Source: Sulfitobacter sp.
Lineage (GTDB): Bacteria > Pseudomonadota > Alphaproteobacteria > Rhodobacterales > Rhodobacteraceae
Length of the DNA stretch: 64,000 bases
Reading direction: 5' to 3'
Assembly: GCA_017854855.1 (NCBI GenBank)
Contig: JAFMGZ010000003.1
Span: 62,001-126,000, forward strand
Shown: positions 35,302 to 43,779 of the stretch, in pieces
How positions within the stretch are numbered: the first letter of the stretch is position 1
Layout of the letters: each line of letters starts with the position of its first letter
Notes under the pieces: generated by a model
Database searches by the model: none
Told to the model about the DNA's origin: nothing
What the model saw: the letters and a program-made list of their open reading frames with translations, nothing else
Translations under genes and position numbers: made by a program

Positions 35302-36234
35302 TCAGGCTTGCTTGATCGCTGCGACATCGTCGGGGGTTCCGACGGCCCGGCAGGTGCTGTCCTTGGCGATGCGGCGGATCATGCCGGACAAGGCCTTGCC
35401 TGCACCGATTTCCCAAAATTCTGTCACACCCTGCGCCGCCATCCACTCAACCGATGACCGCCAGCGCACGCGGCCGGTGACCTGCTCTACCAGCAGATCA
35501 AGGATGCGGGCGGGGTCGGTGACACTATCGGCCAGGACATTGGCCACAAGGGGCACGGCCGGGGCGTTCATCGTGACCTCGGCCAAGGCGCGCGCCATCT
35601 CGTCGGCGGCGGGTTGCATCAGGGCACAATGAAAAGGTGCCGAGACCGGCAAAGGCAGGGCACGTTTGGCCCCGGCTTCCTTGGCCAGTATCAGGGCACG
35701 GTCAATCGCCGCCTTGCTGCCCGACAGCACGTTTTGCGTGGGATCGTTTTCATTTGCCAATTGGCAGACTTCGCCCTGGGCTGCGGCCTGCGCCACCTTG
35801 TCTGCCGCATCTGCGTCCAGCCCCAGAACAGCGGCCATTGCCCCCTGCCCCACGGGCACCGCCGCCTGCATGGCGCGACCGCGAATCCGCAACAACCGGG
35901 CGGTATCGGCCAGAGAAAGCGTGCCCGCCGCGCAAAGTGCGGAATATTCCCCCAGCGAATGGCCCGCCACGAATGCGGCCCGTTCCAGCCCGATTCCCTC
36001 GGCATTCAGCGCGGCCATCGCGGCCATTGAGGTTGCCATCAGCGCGGGCTGGGCATTCTCTGTCAGGGTCAGGGCCTCGATCTCACCGGTCCAGATCAAC
36101 GCAGAAAGCTTCTCTCCCAGCGCCTCATCCACCTCTTCAAAAACCGCGCGGGCGGCGGGATAGGCCTCGGCCAGGGCCTGCCCCATGCCGATGGTCTGTG
36201 CGCCCTGACCGGGAAATACGAATGCGATGCTCAT
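35302..36234 (-). CDS. fabD: Malonyl-CoA:ACP transacylase
   Basis: Transfers malonyl from CoA to acyl carrier protein. 310 residues with FVFPGQGAQTIGMG at the N terminus, the nucleophile Ser93 in VAGHSLGEYSALCA, a Gln-Ala motif in ENAQPALMATS, and the catalytic histidine in PVSAPFHCALM. First gene of the fabD-fabG-acpP cluster, and divergent from the b561-YceI gene. Confidence 0.96.
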   Translation of the reverse strand: MSIAFVFPGQGAQTIGMGQALAEAYPAARAVFEEVDEALGEKLSALIWTGEIEALTLTENAQPALMATSMAAMAALNAEGIGLERAAFVAGHSLGEYSALCAAGTLSLADTARLLRIRGRAMQAAVPVGQGAMAAVLGLDADAADKVAQAAAQGEVCQLANENDPTQNVLSGSKAAIDRALILAKEAGAKRALPLPVSAPFHCALMQPAADEMARALAEVTMNAPAVPLVANVLADSVTDPARILDLLVEQVTGRVRWRSSVEWMAAQGVTEFWEIGAGKALSGMIRRIAKDSTCRAVGTPDDVAAIKQA

Positions 36235-36377
36235 GATGGCTCCCCCAAATTTATTTCCGCTGGTCTAGCCTGAGAGGCGCTGCGGAACAAGACTGCACGC
36301 AGCCTGTGCAATCACGAAGATTGCCGCCAGCGCTCAACACGTTATCTAAGATGTAAATTCCAGAACGGAGCATCCCA

Positions 36378-37577
36378 ATGGCCCTTGCCAATACTTCCCA
36401 GCGCTACGGCAGCGTGACCAAGACTTTTCACTGGCTGACGGCCCTTTTGATCCTGTCCCTGATCGGACTTGGGCTTTTTGCCGAGGATCTACCCTATCAG
36501 ACGGACGCTGAACTGGCGCGCAAGGCGTGGTTCTTTTCGCTGCATAAGACCCTTGGCGTATTGGCGTTTTTTGTCGCCTTGCTGCGAATTCTATGGGCGG
36601 TCAGCCAGCCCAAGCCCGGTCTATTGAATGCTGACAAACCGATGGAAAGCTTTTTGGCCGAGCTGGTGCATTGGCTGCTTTACGGCTCATTGGTCATCGT
36701 GCCGCTGTCGGGCTGGATCGGCCATGCGGCTGCTGCGGGTTTTGCGCCGATCTGGTGGCCCTTTGGACAAGGCCTGCCTTTGGTGCCAAAATCCGTTGGG
36801 GTCGAACATTTCTTTGGTGCCGTGCACGAAATTTCGGGCAAAGTGTTGATCGGTTCGTTGATCTTGCATGTTGCCGGCGCGGTGAAACATCACCTGATTG
36901 ACCGTGATGCCACCCTGCGCCGCATGCTGCCCGGCAATCCGGCCATCCCGACCTTGGCCGTGCAGCCCCACAGCAAAGCGCCCTTTGCCGCCGCAACCGC
37001 GATCTGGGCCGTTGCACTCGCGCTCTCCGCTGCGCTGGCCGCATTCGATGCCGAAGAAAGCGTCCAGACCGAAGCCCTGGCAGAGGTGACATCAGACTGG
37101 GCCGTGCAAGACGGCAGCATCGACATCACGGTCGTGCAGTTTGGCAATGCGGTGACCGGCAGTTTCGCCGATTGGACTGCCGCGATCAGTTTTGACGAAA
37201 CGATCCCCGTGGGCGAAGTGGGCAAGGTCACCACCACGATCTCGGTCCCGTCCCTGACCTTGGGGTCAGTGACACAACAGGCCATGGGCCCCGACTTCTT
37301 CGATGCCACCACCTATGCGACAGCCGTTTATGACGCGGTGATCCAGCACGGTGCCGATGGCTATGAGGCGGCAGGCACATTGACGATCAAAGGCGTCTCA
37401 ATGCCGCTGATCATGCCGTTCAACCTGGCGCTGAATGGCGATGACGCAGAAATGCGCGCCGATTTCACGCTGGACCGCCGCAGTTTCGGCATTGGCGGCA
37501 CAGTCACCGACGAAGGCAGCCTGGCCTTTGACGTAAAGGTCGCTATCAAACTGACCGCGAAACGCGGGGCAAACTGA
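36378..37577 (+). CDS. Cytochrome b561 fused to a YceI domain
   Basis: A 399-residue fusion. Residues about 1-175 form a four-helix bacterial cytochrome b561 with haem-ligand-type histidines in TKTFHWLTA, FSLHKTLGV, ELVHWLLYG and LILHVAGAVKHHL. A fifth helix (about 203-222) leads into a periplasmic YceI domain (225-399), a lipocalin-like barrel that binds isoprenoid quinones in its relatives. Transfer of electrons between a bound quinone and the haem is inference. ATG 36378 has CGGAGC upstream. The last eight codons lie within copy 1 of a 23-bp tandem repeat. A frameshifted single-domain YceI gene faces it. Confidence 0.9.
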   Translation: MALANTSQRYGSVTKTFHWLTALLILSLIGLGLFAEDLPYQTDAELARKAWFFSLHKTLGVLAFFVALLRILWAVSQPKPGLLNADKPMESFLAELVHWLLYGSLVIVPLSGWIGHAAAAGFAPIWWPFGQGLPLVPKSVGVEHFFGAVHEISGKVLIGSLILHVAGAVKHHLIDRDATLRRMLPGNPAIPTLAVQPHSKAPFAAATAIWAVALALSAALAAFDAEESVQTEALAEVTSDWAVQDGSIDITVVQFGNAVTGSFADWTAAISFDETIPVGEVGKVTTTISVPSLTLGSVTQQAMGPDFFDATTYATAVYDAVIQHGADGYEAAGTLTIKGVSMPLIMPFNLALNGDDAEMRADFTLDRRSFGIGGTVTDEGSLAFDVKVAIKLTAKRGAN

Positions 37578-37669
37578 CCGCGAAACGCGGGGCAAACTGA
37601 CCGCGAAACGCGGGGCAAACTGACCGCGAAACGCGGGGCAAACTGACCGCGAAACGCGGGGCAAACTGA
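37551..37669 (+). repeat. Five tandem 23-bp hairpin units at the end of the b561-YceI gene
   Basis: Five identical 23-bp units (37551-37573, then every 23 bases to 37665) plus a partial CTGA. Each holds a CCGCG-AAA-CGCGG hairpin. Copy 1 encodes the last residues of the protein and the stop codon is completed by the first bases of copy 2, so copy number does not change the protein. A transcript would carry five hairpins just before the terminator. Confidence 0.97.
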
Positions 37670-37704
37670 TCTGCGGCAATACATAGATCAGTGCCTTAAG
37701 ACAC

Positions 37705-37738
37705 AAAAAAGCCCACCAATTTCTTGGTGGGCTTTTTC
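37705..37738. terminator. Bidirectional terminator between the two YceI-type genes
   Basis: A 14-bp stem AAAAAGCCCACCAA / TTGGTGGGCTTTTT with a four-base loop and T runs on both strands, serving the convergent b561-YceI gene and the YceI pseudogene. Confidence 0.92.
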
Positions 37739-37757
37739 GTCAGATCAGGTCTGTAAA

Positions 37758-38328
37758 TCAATCAGCTTTCATCGCCTCGACGGAGATGCGGACCTCAACA
37801 GCGTCGCTGACCGCGGGTGCGAATGCGCCAACGTTGAAGTCAGAGCGCAGCAAAGTGGTTGTCGCGTCAAAACCCATCCACGGCTTGCCTGCCATCGGGT
37901 GAACGTCAGCCTTGTTCAGCTTTGCATCTAGAACAACCGATTTGGTCACGTCGTTCATGGTTCAGATCGCCCGTGATCAGGGCGGTGTTGTCGCCGGTCA
38001 CTTCGATGCTGGTTGACGTGAAGGTCACCAGATCGCCCTCTGCCGCACCAAAGAAATCGGGGGACATGAAATGGGCTTCGCGCTGTTCCCAACCGGTGAA
38101 CATGGACATCAAAGGCATGGAAACGCTTACGGAGGAATTGGCAGGTGCCGCTTCGTCAAACATGATCTCGCCTTCAAAGCCGGAGAACATGCCGAAGGTC
38201 GTGGAATAACCGATGTGGTCATAGTTGAATACGACTTGGGAATGGCTGGAATCAAGTACGTATTTCTCAGCGGCAAAGGCGCTGGTGGCACCAAGGGCAA
38301 GTGCGGCGGCGAACATCAAGGTTTTCAT
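37758..38328 (-). pseudogene. YceI family protein, interrupted by a one-base frameshift
   Basis: The N-terminal frame (38328 down to about 37960) starts with a signal peptide (MKTLMFAAALALGATSAFAA) and runs through EKYVLDSSHSQVVFNYDHIG to ALITGDL, then reads into an unrelated tail and stops at 37906. The rest of the domain (MNDVTKSVVLDAKLNKADVHP to ISVEAMKAD) continues in another frame to 37758. The break is at CTGAACCATG around 37957-37966: removing one A restores the YceI consensus GDLTMNDVTK. This is either a recent inactivation or a sequencing error. ATG 38328 has an AGGAG site. Confidence 0.85.
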
Positions 38329-38464
38329 GAAGGATACTCCTGTTGAATTCAGATTGAACAGAGATGACGCTTGGCCAGTTCTTTTCAACTCAACAGGTAA
38401 TCACAGGGTCTGCGCATTTTTGAACACTGGCAGCAATTGACAACGTTGACGGGTAGAAATCAGC

Positions 38465-38731
38465 TCAAAAACGCGCGCGCTTTGGCTTGGCGCTGGCTTT
38501 CATCATGCACAATCCGGCCAGTGCGGCAGAGACAGACAAACCCAGTTTGAACAGCATGACATCGCTTTCCCATGATGCGCCCGGTGCCGCCCAAAGCCCG
38601 ACTGCCGCCATGACAAGCGCCACACCGATCAGACGCTTGATGCCGCGCATGATCATCCGCCCCCCATCGACAAGGTGCATGCCCTCACCATTTGCGGCGT
38701 CGGAGTAAATGAAATCAGAAGTCGTTGTCAT
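38465..38731 (-). CDS. Small membrane protein of unknown function
   Basis: An 88-residue protein with an N-terminal polar part (TTTSDFIYSDAANGEGMHLVDGG) and two predicted membrane helices (about 31-46 and 52-75), ending in a basic tail (KASAKPKRARF). I do not recognise the family. ATG 38731, preceded by AGGG, gives this form; a further in-frame ATG lies 14 codons upstream but without support. It follows no obvious operon and is divergent from the ribosomal genes. Confidence 0.6.
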   Translation of the reverse strand: MTTTSDFIYSDAANGEGMHLVDGGRMIMRGIKRLIGVALVMAAVGLWAAPGASWESDVMLFKLGLSVSAALAGLCMMKASAKPKRARF

Positions 38732-39056
38732 TGCCCTATTCCCTGTCGTTTTTTGCCTGTGTTTAAAGTTCACTCACAAAAAGGACCAAAACAGGGCGGG
38801 CCTGCGACGACAGATGGGCGTTCTCTTGGCGATATCTTGTCCGCGCCCCAGAACGTGCCGGACCAGGCCATTGCAGCCCCGCCATGCCCGCCGACACCGT
38901 CCGCCAGAAAGCAGCAGCGGCCCTTGCCCCGCGCGTGAAACCGTGTATACGGCGAGTTCCTTTGCAAAGACGTTGAACCGCGCAGTCTCTCGTGGTGGGG
39001 ATGCAAAGGGCAAAGCCCCGCCTATGAAATGCGCCTTGATATAAATAGGAGTGCAC
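38732..39056. other. 325-base intergenic region before rpsF
   Basis: Between the small membrane gene and rpsF. Several short overlapping frames exist on both strands, but none has a ribosome binding site with a recognisable product. The part next to rpsF holds a hairpin described separately. The region presumably carries the ribosomal operon promoter, which I cannot place with confidence. Confidence 0.5.
38994..39022 (+). promoter_or_regulatory. Leader hairpin of rpsF, possible S6:S18 autoregulatory site
   Basis: GGTGGGG pairs with CCCCGCC (one G-U pair) around a 15-base A/G-rich loop, 34 bases before the rpsF start codon. In many bacteria the S6:S18 complex binds an rpsF leader containing a CCG element to repress its operon. 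A CCG occurs in the right arm here. The match is only by position and general shape. Confidence 0.3.
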
Positions 39057-39419
39057 ATGCCGCTATATGAGCATGTTATGATTGCGCGTCAGGACCTGTC
39101 CAACACGCAAGCTGAAGGCCTTATCGAACATTTTGGTGCCGTGCTGACCGACAACGGTGGCACGCTCGTGGATCACGAGTACTGGGGCGTCAAGACAATG
39201 GCCTATAAAATCAACAAGAACCGCAAGGGCCACTATGCCTATATGCGTTCCGATGCACCGGCACCTGCCGTGCAGGAAATGGAACGCCTGATGCGTCTGC
39301 ACGACGACGTCATGCGTATTCTGACCATCAAAGTGGATGAGCACAAAGAACTGCCATCCGTTCAGATGCAGAAACGTGACGAGCGTCCAGAGCGTGGCGA
39401 ACGCCGCGAACGTCGCTGA
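39057..39419 (+). CDS. rpsF: 30S ribosomal protein S6
   Basis: A 120-residue S6, opening MPLYEHVMIARQDLSNTQAEG, with TLVDHEYWGVKTMAYKINKN and HYAYMRSDAPAPAVQEMERL of the ferredoxin-like fold, and a basic/acidic tail (DERPERGERRERR). It binds S18 on the 30S platform. ATG 39057 is preferred over the GTG at 39051 because AGGAG sits five bases upstream of the ATG. First gene of rpsF-rpsR-rplI. Confidence 0.97.
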   Translation: MPLYEHVMIARQDLSNTQAEGLIEHFGAVLTDNGGTLVDHEYWGVKTMAYKINKNRKGHYAYMRSDAPAPAVQEMERLMRLHDDVMRILTIKVDEHKELPSVQMQKRDERPERGERRERR

Positions 39420-39447
39420 TTTTAGCTTGAAGAAAGGACATTAAACT

Positions 39448-39675
39448 ATGGCTACGAAACCATTTTTCCGCCGTCGCAAAGTCTGCCCCTTCTCGGGCGA
39501 CAATGCACCTGCGATCGATTACAAAGACACACGTCTGCTGCAGCGCTACATCTCTGAGCGCGGCAAAATCGTTCCTTCCCGTATCACTGCCGTATCGGCG
39601 AAAAAGCAGCGTGAACTGGCCCGTGCCATCAAACGCGCCCGCTTCCTCGCCCTGCTGCCCTACGCTGTTAAGTAA
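39448..39675 (+). CDS. rpsR: 30S ribosomal protein S18
   Basis: 75 residues: [20 protein letters not shown] at the N terminus, [20 protein letters not shown] and [19 protein letters not shown]. It forms a heterodimer with S6 on the 30S subunit. Lies 28 bases after rpsF with an AGAAAGGA site, and 11 bases before rplI. Confidence 0.97.
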   Translation: MATKPFFRRRKVCPFSGDNAPAIDYKDTRLLQRYISERGKIVPSRITAVSAKKQRELARAIKRARFLALLPYAVK

Positions 39676-39686
39676 GGAGAAAGCAC

Positions 39687-40307
39687 ATGCAAGTTATCCT
39701 TCTGGAACGTGTGGCCAAACTTGGTCAAATGGGTGAAGTCGTTGACGTAAAGCCGGGCTTTGCGCGCAACTATCTTTTGCCACAAGGCAAGGCGCTTTCA
39801 GCGTCCAAAGCCAACATCGAAGCTTTCGAAGGCCGCAAGGCACAGCTTGAGGCACAAAACCTCGAGACCAAGAAAGAAGCCGATGCGATGGCTGAAAAGC
39901 TGAACGGTCAGCAGTTCATCGTGATTCGCTCAGCCTCCGACGCTGGTGCGCTTTACGGTTCTGTCACAACACGTGACGCAGCAGAGGCCGCGACTGCGGA
40001 TGGCTTTACCGTCGACCGCAAACAGGTTGTCCTGTCCGCGCCGATCAAAGAGCTGGGTCTGCACGACGTCATGGTCGTTCTGCACCCCGAAGTTGAGGCC
40101 ACCATCCAGCTGAACGTTGCACGTTCCGTTGAAGAGGCCGAGCTGCAGGCATCCGGCAAGTCCATTCAGGAACTGGCCGCTGAAGAAGAAGCCGCAGCAG
40201 ACTTTGAAATCGCTGAACTGTTCGACGATATCGGTGCAGCAGCATCCGATGACGACGATCTGGCCGAAGCCGTCACTGGCGACGACGCAGAAAAAACCGA
40301 AAGCTAA
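39687..40307 (+). CDS. rplI: 50S ribosomal protein L9
   Basis: A 206-residue L9 that binds 23S rRNA with its N-terminal domain ([35 protein letters not shown]) and extends along the surface through a long helix. The standard protein is about 150 residues; here an acidic tail of about 45 residues ([18 protein letters not shown] and a DDDDLAE stretch) is added, a feature I recall from Rhodobacterales. Confidence 0.97.
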   Translation: MQVILLERVAKLGQMGEVVDVKPGFARNYLLPQGKALSASKANIEAFEGRKAQLEAQNLETKKEADAMAEKLNGQQFIVIRSASDAGALYGSVTTRDAAEAATADGFTVDRKQVVLSAPIKELGLHDVMVVLHPEVEATIQLNVARSVEEAELQASGKSIQELAAEEEAAADFEIAELFDDIGAAASDDDDLAEAVTGDDAEKTES

Positions 40308-40333
40308 GTCACAGGCTTTTGAAAAACGAATAG

Positions 40334-40361
40334 AACGCCGCGCATCTTGCGCGGCGTTTTT
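40334..40361 (+). terminator. Rho-independent terminator after rplI
   Basis: A CGCCGCGC / GCGCGGCG stem closed by an A-T pair, with a short loop and a five-T run, 26 bases after the rplI stop. Confidence 0.88.
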
Positions 40362-40366
40362 CGTTT

Positions 40367-40420
40367 GGCATTCCCAGTCAGGCATTCCCAGTCAGGCATT
40401 CCCAGTTACGCATTCCCCGT
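40367..40420 (+). repeat. Short tandem repeat, three 14-bp copies plus a degenerate fourth
   Basis: GGCATTCCCAGTCA occurs at 40367, 40381 and 40395 (the last with one change, GTTA), then CGCATTCCCCGT at 40409. It lies just beyond the rplI terminator. The remaining sequence to 40568 has no other recognisable feature. Confidence 0.9.
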
Positions 40421-40568
40421 ACGGCAGGGCCGTGACCTGCATGGCGCGGCAATGATGGACGTCCCATTGCCCCATACGCGGAAGCCTGCCACCCGGATTT
40501 TCGCGGCTTGCAGCGTTCCGTGACCCTCCGCTACCTTGCCCTTCGAGCAATAATTTCGGACAGATTCC

Positions 40569-41036
40569 ATGCCTAGCTTTACGCGTCGGTGTTTTATCGC
40601 AGGGGCCGCAGCAGCGCTGAGCGGTTGTGCAGCCCAAGCCATGCCAGAAACACCTGCCCTTCCCCTTCACCCCAATGAAACGCCCGAACTTCGGGCCAAA
40701 ATTAACCACTGGGCGGATCAATACCAGTTGCCTACCTCACTGGTGCACCGGCTGGCCATCCGCGAAAGCACACATAACCCGCAGGCGCGTAACGGGCCCT
40801 ATTACGGCCTGCTGCAGATCTTGCCCGCCACTGCGCGGTCCATGGGGTTCAAGGGGCAACCATCGGACCTGCTGGATGCTGACACCAACCTGAAATACGG
40901 CCTGAAATACCTGCGCGGCGCATGGTTGCTGTCAGATGGGGATCAGAACACCGCGATCAAATGGTACGCCAGAGGCTATTATTACGAAGCCAAACGGCGC
41001 GGCATGCTGGTGGAGACAGGCCTGCGCGAAAGCTGA
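40569..41036 (+). CDS. Lytic transglycosylase, small lipoprotein form
   Basis: 155 residues. The N terminus has a lipoprotein-type signal with lipobox LSGC (cysteine about 20, after RRCFIAGAAAA). The SLT domain starts near INHWADQYQLPTSLVHRL with the catalytic glutamate in LAIRESTHNPQARNG, followed by YYGLLQILPATARSMGF, NLKYGLKYLRGAW and AIKWYARGYY. It is a minimal form that lacks the extra domains of larger SLTs. It cleaves peptidoglycan in the periplasm, probably anchored to the outer membrane. Confidence 0.9.
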   Translation: MPSFTRRCFIAGAAAALSGCAAQAMPETPALPLHPNETPELRAKINHWADQYQLPTSLVHRLAIRESTHNPQARNGPYYGLLQILPATARSMGFKGQPSDLLDADTNLKYGLKYLRGAWLLSDGDQNTAIKWYARGYYYEAKRRGMLVETGLRES

Positions 41037-41080
41037 CGCAGCACGCACCCGCCGGACAAGCGCCGGGTCCATGACACAAA

Positions 41081-41109
41081 AAAAGGCCGCGCAAGATGCG
41101 CGGCCTTTT
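41081..41109. terminator. Bidirectional terminator between the lytic transglycosylase and tig
   Basis: A 13-bp perfect stem AAAAGGCCGCGCA / TGCGCGGCCTTTT with an AGA loop; Ts follow on both strands. Confidence 0.93.
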
Positions 41110-41128
41110 CAATAGAACGAAGGGCTGA

Positions 41129-42463
41129 TTATTCAGCGTCTTCCAAAGCTTCGACAGCTTTCTGAAGGTCTTCTTTTGACACTTCTTTTTCATTCACCGT
41201 TGCAGCCTCTGCAATGTGGTCAATCACTTTGTCTTCGAACAGTGGCGCGCGCAGCTGCTGCTGCATCTGCTGGTTCTGCTGAACGAATTCAAAGAACTGA
41301 CGCTCTTGGCCCGGGTACTGACGGGCCTGGTTCATGATGGCCTGGGTCATTTCCGCGTCGGACACCTGAACTTCGGCCTTCTGACCGATCTCGGCCAGCA
41401 GCAGGCCCAGACGCACGCGGCGGGTCGCCAGTGTGGTGTGCTCTTCTGTCGTCTCGATCTCTGGGTGGTCGTGGCCCTGAACGTCAGGGTTATCTTCGTG
41501 CCACAGCTGGTGTGCGATCTGGCCTGCTTCGGCCTCAACCAGGGACGGGGGCAGATCGAAATCAACCATCTTGTCCAGCGCGTCCAGCAGGCCGCGTTTC
41601 ATGACCGCGCGCGATGCACCGGCATATTCCGCTTCCAGACGCTCTGCGATCTGGGTTTTCAGCGAGGCCAGATCCTCGGCACCGAATTTGGTTGCCAGCT
41701 CGTCGTTGATCTCGGCGGCGACAGGCTCTTTCACTTCTTTGATCGTGCAGTCGAATGTCGCTTCTTTGCCGGCCAGATGGGCGGCCTGGTATTCTTCTGG
41801 GAATGTTACGACAACAGCTTTTTCTTCGCCGGCTTTTACGCCAACCAGCTGCTCTTCGAAACCGGGGATAAAGTTGCCGGAGCCCAGAACCAGTGGGAAA
41901 TCATCGGCCGCGCCGCCCTCGAAGGCTTCGCCGTCGACTTTGCCCAGGAAGTCCATGACAACCTGATCGCCGTCCTTGGCCTTGGAGCCTTTCTTGCGGG
42001 CTTTGAAGTCCTGCGCGTTCTCGGCCAGGTTTGCCAGCGCCTCGTCGATGGCTGCGTCGTCAGCTTTGACAACCAGTTTCTCCAGCGTGATTTTGGACAT
42101 GTCCAGCTCGGGAATCTCTGGCAGTTTTTCGTAGGTCATTTCGACCTGAACATCATCGCCTTCTTTCCAGTCTTCGTTGGTCATTTTCACGTCTGGCTGC
42201 ATCGCTGGGCGATCACCGGACTTTTCAAAATGCTCGGACATCGCGCCATCGATGCTTTCCTGCATCGCTTCGCCCATGATGCGCTGGCCAAACTGCTTTT
42301 TCAGCAGCGCCATCGGGACCTTACCCTTGCGGAAGCCCTTCATTTCGACCTCAGGCTGCGCCTCGACCAGCTTTTCGTTTACCTTCGCGTCCAGCTCGGC
42401 GGCTGTCACGGTGATGGCATAGCCGCGTTTCAGACCTTCGTTCAGCGTCTCATTGACCTGCAT
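41129..42463 (-). CDS. tig: Trigger factor
   Basis: A 444-residue ribosome-associated chaperone with three parts. The N-terminal ribosome-binding domain carries [22 protein letters not shown]-type domain lies about residues 150-240 ([40 protein letters not shown]). A helical C-terminal domain includes [20 protein letters not shown]. The frame is open for 28 codons upstream, but the family starts at [17 protein letters not shown], so ATG 42463 is used. It often precedes clpP/clpX; here clpX is 21 kb away. Confidence 0.96.
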   Translation of the reverse strand: MQVNETLNEGLKRGYAITVTAAELDAKVNEKLVEAQPEVEMKGFRKGKVPMALLKKQFGQRIMGEAMQESIDGAMSEHFEKSGDRPAMQPDVKMTNEDWKEGDDVQVEMTYEKLPEIPELDMSKITLEKLVVKADDAAIDEALANLAENAQDFKARKKGSKAKDGDQVVMDFLGKVDGEAFEGGAADDFPLVLGSGNFIPGFEEQLVGVKAGEEKAVVVTFPEEYQAAHLAGKEATFDCTIKEVKEPVAAEINDELATKFGAEDLASLKTQIAERLEAEYAGASRAVMKRGLLDALDKMVDFDLPPSLVEAEAGQIAHQLWHEDNPDVQGHDHPEIETTEEHTTLATRRVRLGLLLAEIGQKAEVQVSDAEMTQAIMNQARQYPGQERQFFEFVQQNQQMQQQLRAPLFEDKVIDHIAEAATVNEKEVSKEDLQKAVEALEDAE

Positions 42464-42621
42464 GTGTGCTCCATAGAAATAAGCCGCGCGAGGGTCCGCG
42501 CGGGTGAAAATTTGCATCCTTCTATTGGGGAGAGGAGCAAGGTGCAAGGGGGCTTTCGGCAGTGCAAATCGGGATCACGCACCGGACCGGTCACCTGGGG
42601 TCAAAGCCCCCCTCATCTGGG

Positions 42622-42906
42622 CTACATGCCCAATGCTTCTTTATACATCTCAAGCACGGCTTCTTCTTCGGCGATATCATCCTTGTCGCGCTTGCGCAGT
42701 GCAATCACCTTGCGCATCACCTTGGTGTCATATCCACGCGCCTTGGCCTCTGCCATGACCTCTTTTTGCTGCTCGGCAAGGTCCTTTTTCTCGGCGTCCA
42801 GACGCTCAATCCGTTCGATGAACTGGCGCAATTCATTGGCGGTGACGCGGTAGGTCGCATCGCCCTGGGCTTCGATCACATCTGGGTTCGTGGCTTGATC
42901 GCTCAT
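42622..42906 (-). CDS. DUF2312 family protein, GapR-like nucleoid protein
   Basis: 94 residues. The core VTANELRQFIERIERLDAEK, EVMAEAKARGYDTKVMRKVI and LRKRDKDDIAEEEAVLEMY is highly conserved in alphaproteobacteria. Caulobacter GapR, of the same family, binds AT-rich overtwisted DNA and helps replication and topology. ATG 42906 (AGGA eight bases upstream) is preferred over the in-frame ATG at 42915. Monocistronic by appearance, 159 bases upstream of tig on the same strand. Confidence 0.9.
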   Translation of the reverse strand: MSDQATNPDVIEAQGDATYRVTANELRQFIERIERLDAEKKDLAEQQKEVMAEAKARGYDTKVMRKVIALRKRDKDDIAEEEAVLEMYKEALGM

Positions 42907-43072
42907 TCTGGTCATCCTGCGGTTAAAAAGAGGTTTTCGGGTCGGCCCTGACTACCCTTGCGGGGCCATGCCTGCAAGGTGCCCCCGCCCCTATTTGCCC
43001 CCCCTTTTCGGGGCCAGTCCGGCCTCATTCTGGGCCTTGCCCCCTCAGCCGGATTATCGTAGCGGTGGCAGC

Positions 43073-43312
43073 ATGGAAAATGACACATCATCAATCGCCA
43101 CAATGATCATCTGGTCAGGGGCCACCATCTCTCTTTTGGGGTTGGTCGGGCTGATCTGGTGCATTCTCAAGGTAAGCCGCGCCAAACGGGCCAATCTGGG
43201 CGATGACGCCATGCGCGATGTGCTGAAATCCGCCCTTCCCCTGAACCTTGGCGCGCTGTTTTTGTCGGTCATCGGGTTGATGATGGTCATTGTCGGCATT
43301 TTCATCGCCTGA
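43073..43312 (+). CDS. Small membrane protein, two predicted helices
   Basis: A 79-residue protein with helices at about 9-31 (MIIWSGATISLLGLVGLIWC) and 52-76 (LPLNLGALFLSVIGLMMVIV), separated by a basic loop (KVSRAKRANLG). The frame is open further upstream, but the Pro-rich translation there is not supported; ATG 43073 is used. The next gene begins 41 bases later on the same strand, so they may be cotranscribed. Function unknown. Confidence 0.7.
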   Translation: MENDTSSIATMIIWSGATISLLGLVGLIWCILKVSRAKRANLGDDAMRDVLKSALPLNLGALFLSVIGLMMVIVGIFIA

Positions 43313-43353
43313 GCCTACTGGACAGAGCTGCGTTGCTTTCGTAATCCTGCGCC

Positions 43354-43776
43354 ATGGATATCAGACAGATCACGCCCCGCTATTTTGTAAGCCCTCAAAT
43401 TGATCCGGCCGACATGGACGCGCTGCGCAGCGCGGGCATCACCCGCATCTTGTGCAATCGCCCGGACGCCGAAGTGCCGCCCAGCCATCAGGCCGCAGCA
43501 ATCCGCGCCGCCGCTGAAGCTGCCGGTCTCACTTTTGCAGAGCAGCCCCTGACACATCAGAGCATGGTGCCCGATGTGATCGCACAGAATCGGGCGCTTG
43601 GGGCCGATACCCAAGATGTTGTGCTGGCCTATTGCGCTTCTGGCACCCGGTCGACCATCGCCTGGGCCCTGGGCCAGGCCGGGGTGGTTGACGGCGATGC
43701 GATCGTCGCGGCGGCCCGCAACGGCGGCTATGACATCAGCAACATCAGACCCGCGCTGGACGCCCCCTTTATCTAA
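43354..43776 (+). CDS. TIGR01244 family phosphatase/sulfur transferase (DUF442, Blh-like)
   Basis: 140 residues. The N-terminal half has the DUF442 sequence ISPQI-like FVSPQIDPADMDALRSAGI and ILCNRPDAEVP, and the active-site loop is YCASGTRSTIAWAL, the C-x2-G-x-R of dual-specificity phosphatase-like and rhodanese-like folds. Relatives are encoded near sulfide-handling hydrolases and are called beta-lactamase hydrolase-like. No such partner is next to it here, so the substrate is open. It ends 3 bases before the convergent FliM-like gene. Confidence 0.88.
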   Translation: MDIRQITPRYFVSPQIDPADMDALRSAGITRILCNRPDAEVPPSHQAAAIRAAAEAAGLTFAEQPLTHQSMVPDVIAQNRALGADTQDVVLAYCASGTRSTIAWALGQAGVVDGDAIVAAARNGGYDISNIRPALDAPFI

Positions 43777-43779
43777 GTG

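Noticed and set aside
37361-37706. Two minus-strand frames with repeated CPAFRG-like peptides over the end of the b561-YceI gene
   Set aside because: They are the reverse reading of the 23-bp tandem repeat; the periodic peptide follows from the DNA repeat, and neither frame has a supported start.
38763-39056. Overlapping short frames on both strands before rpsF
   Set aside because: No ribosome binding site, no recognisable composition, and mutually overlapping; treated as non-coding.
41216-42853. A 545-codon plus-strand frame opposite trigger factor
   Set aside because: Antisense to tig, with a Phe/Leu/His-rich composition typical of the complement of an acidic helical protein.
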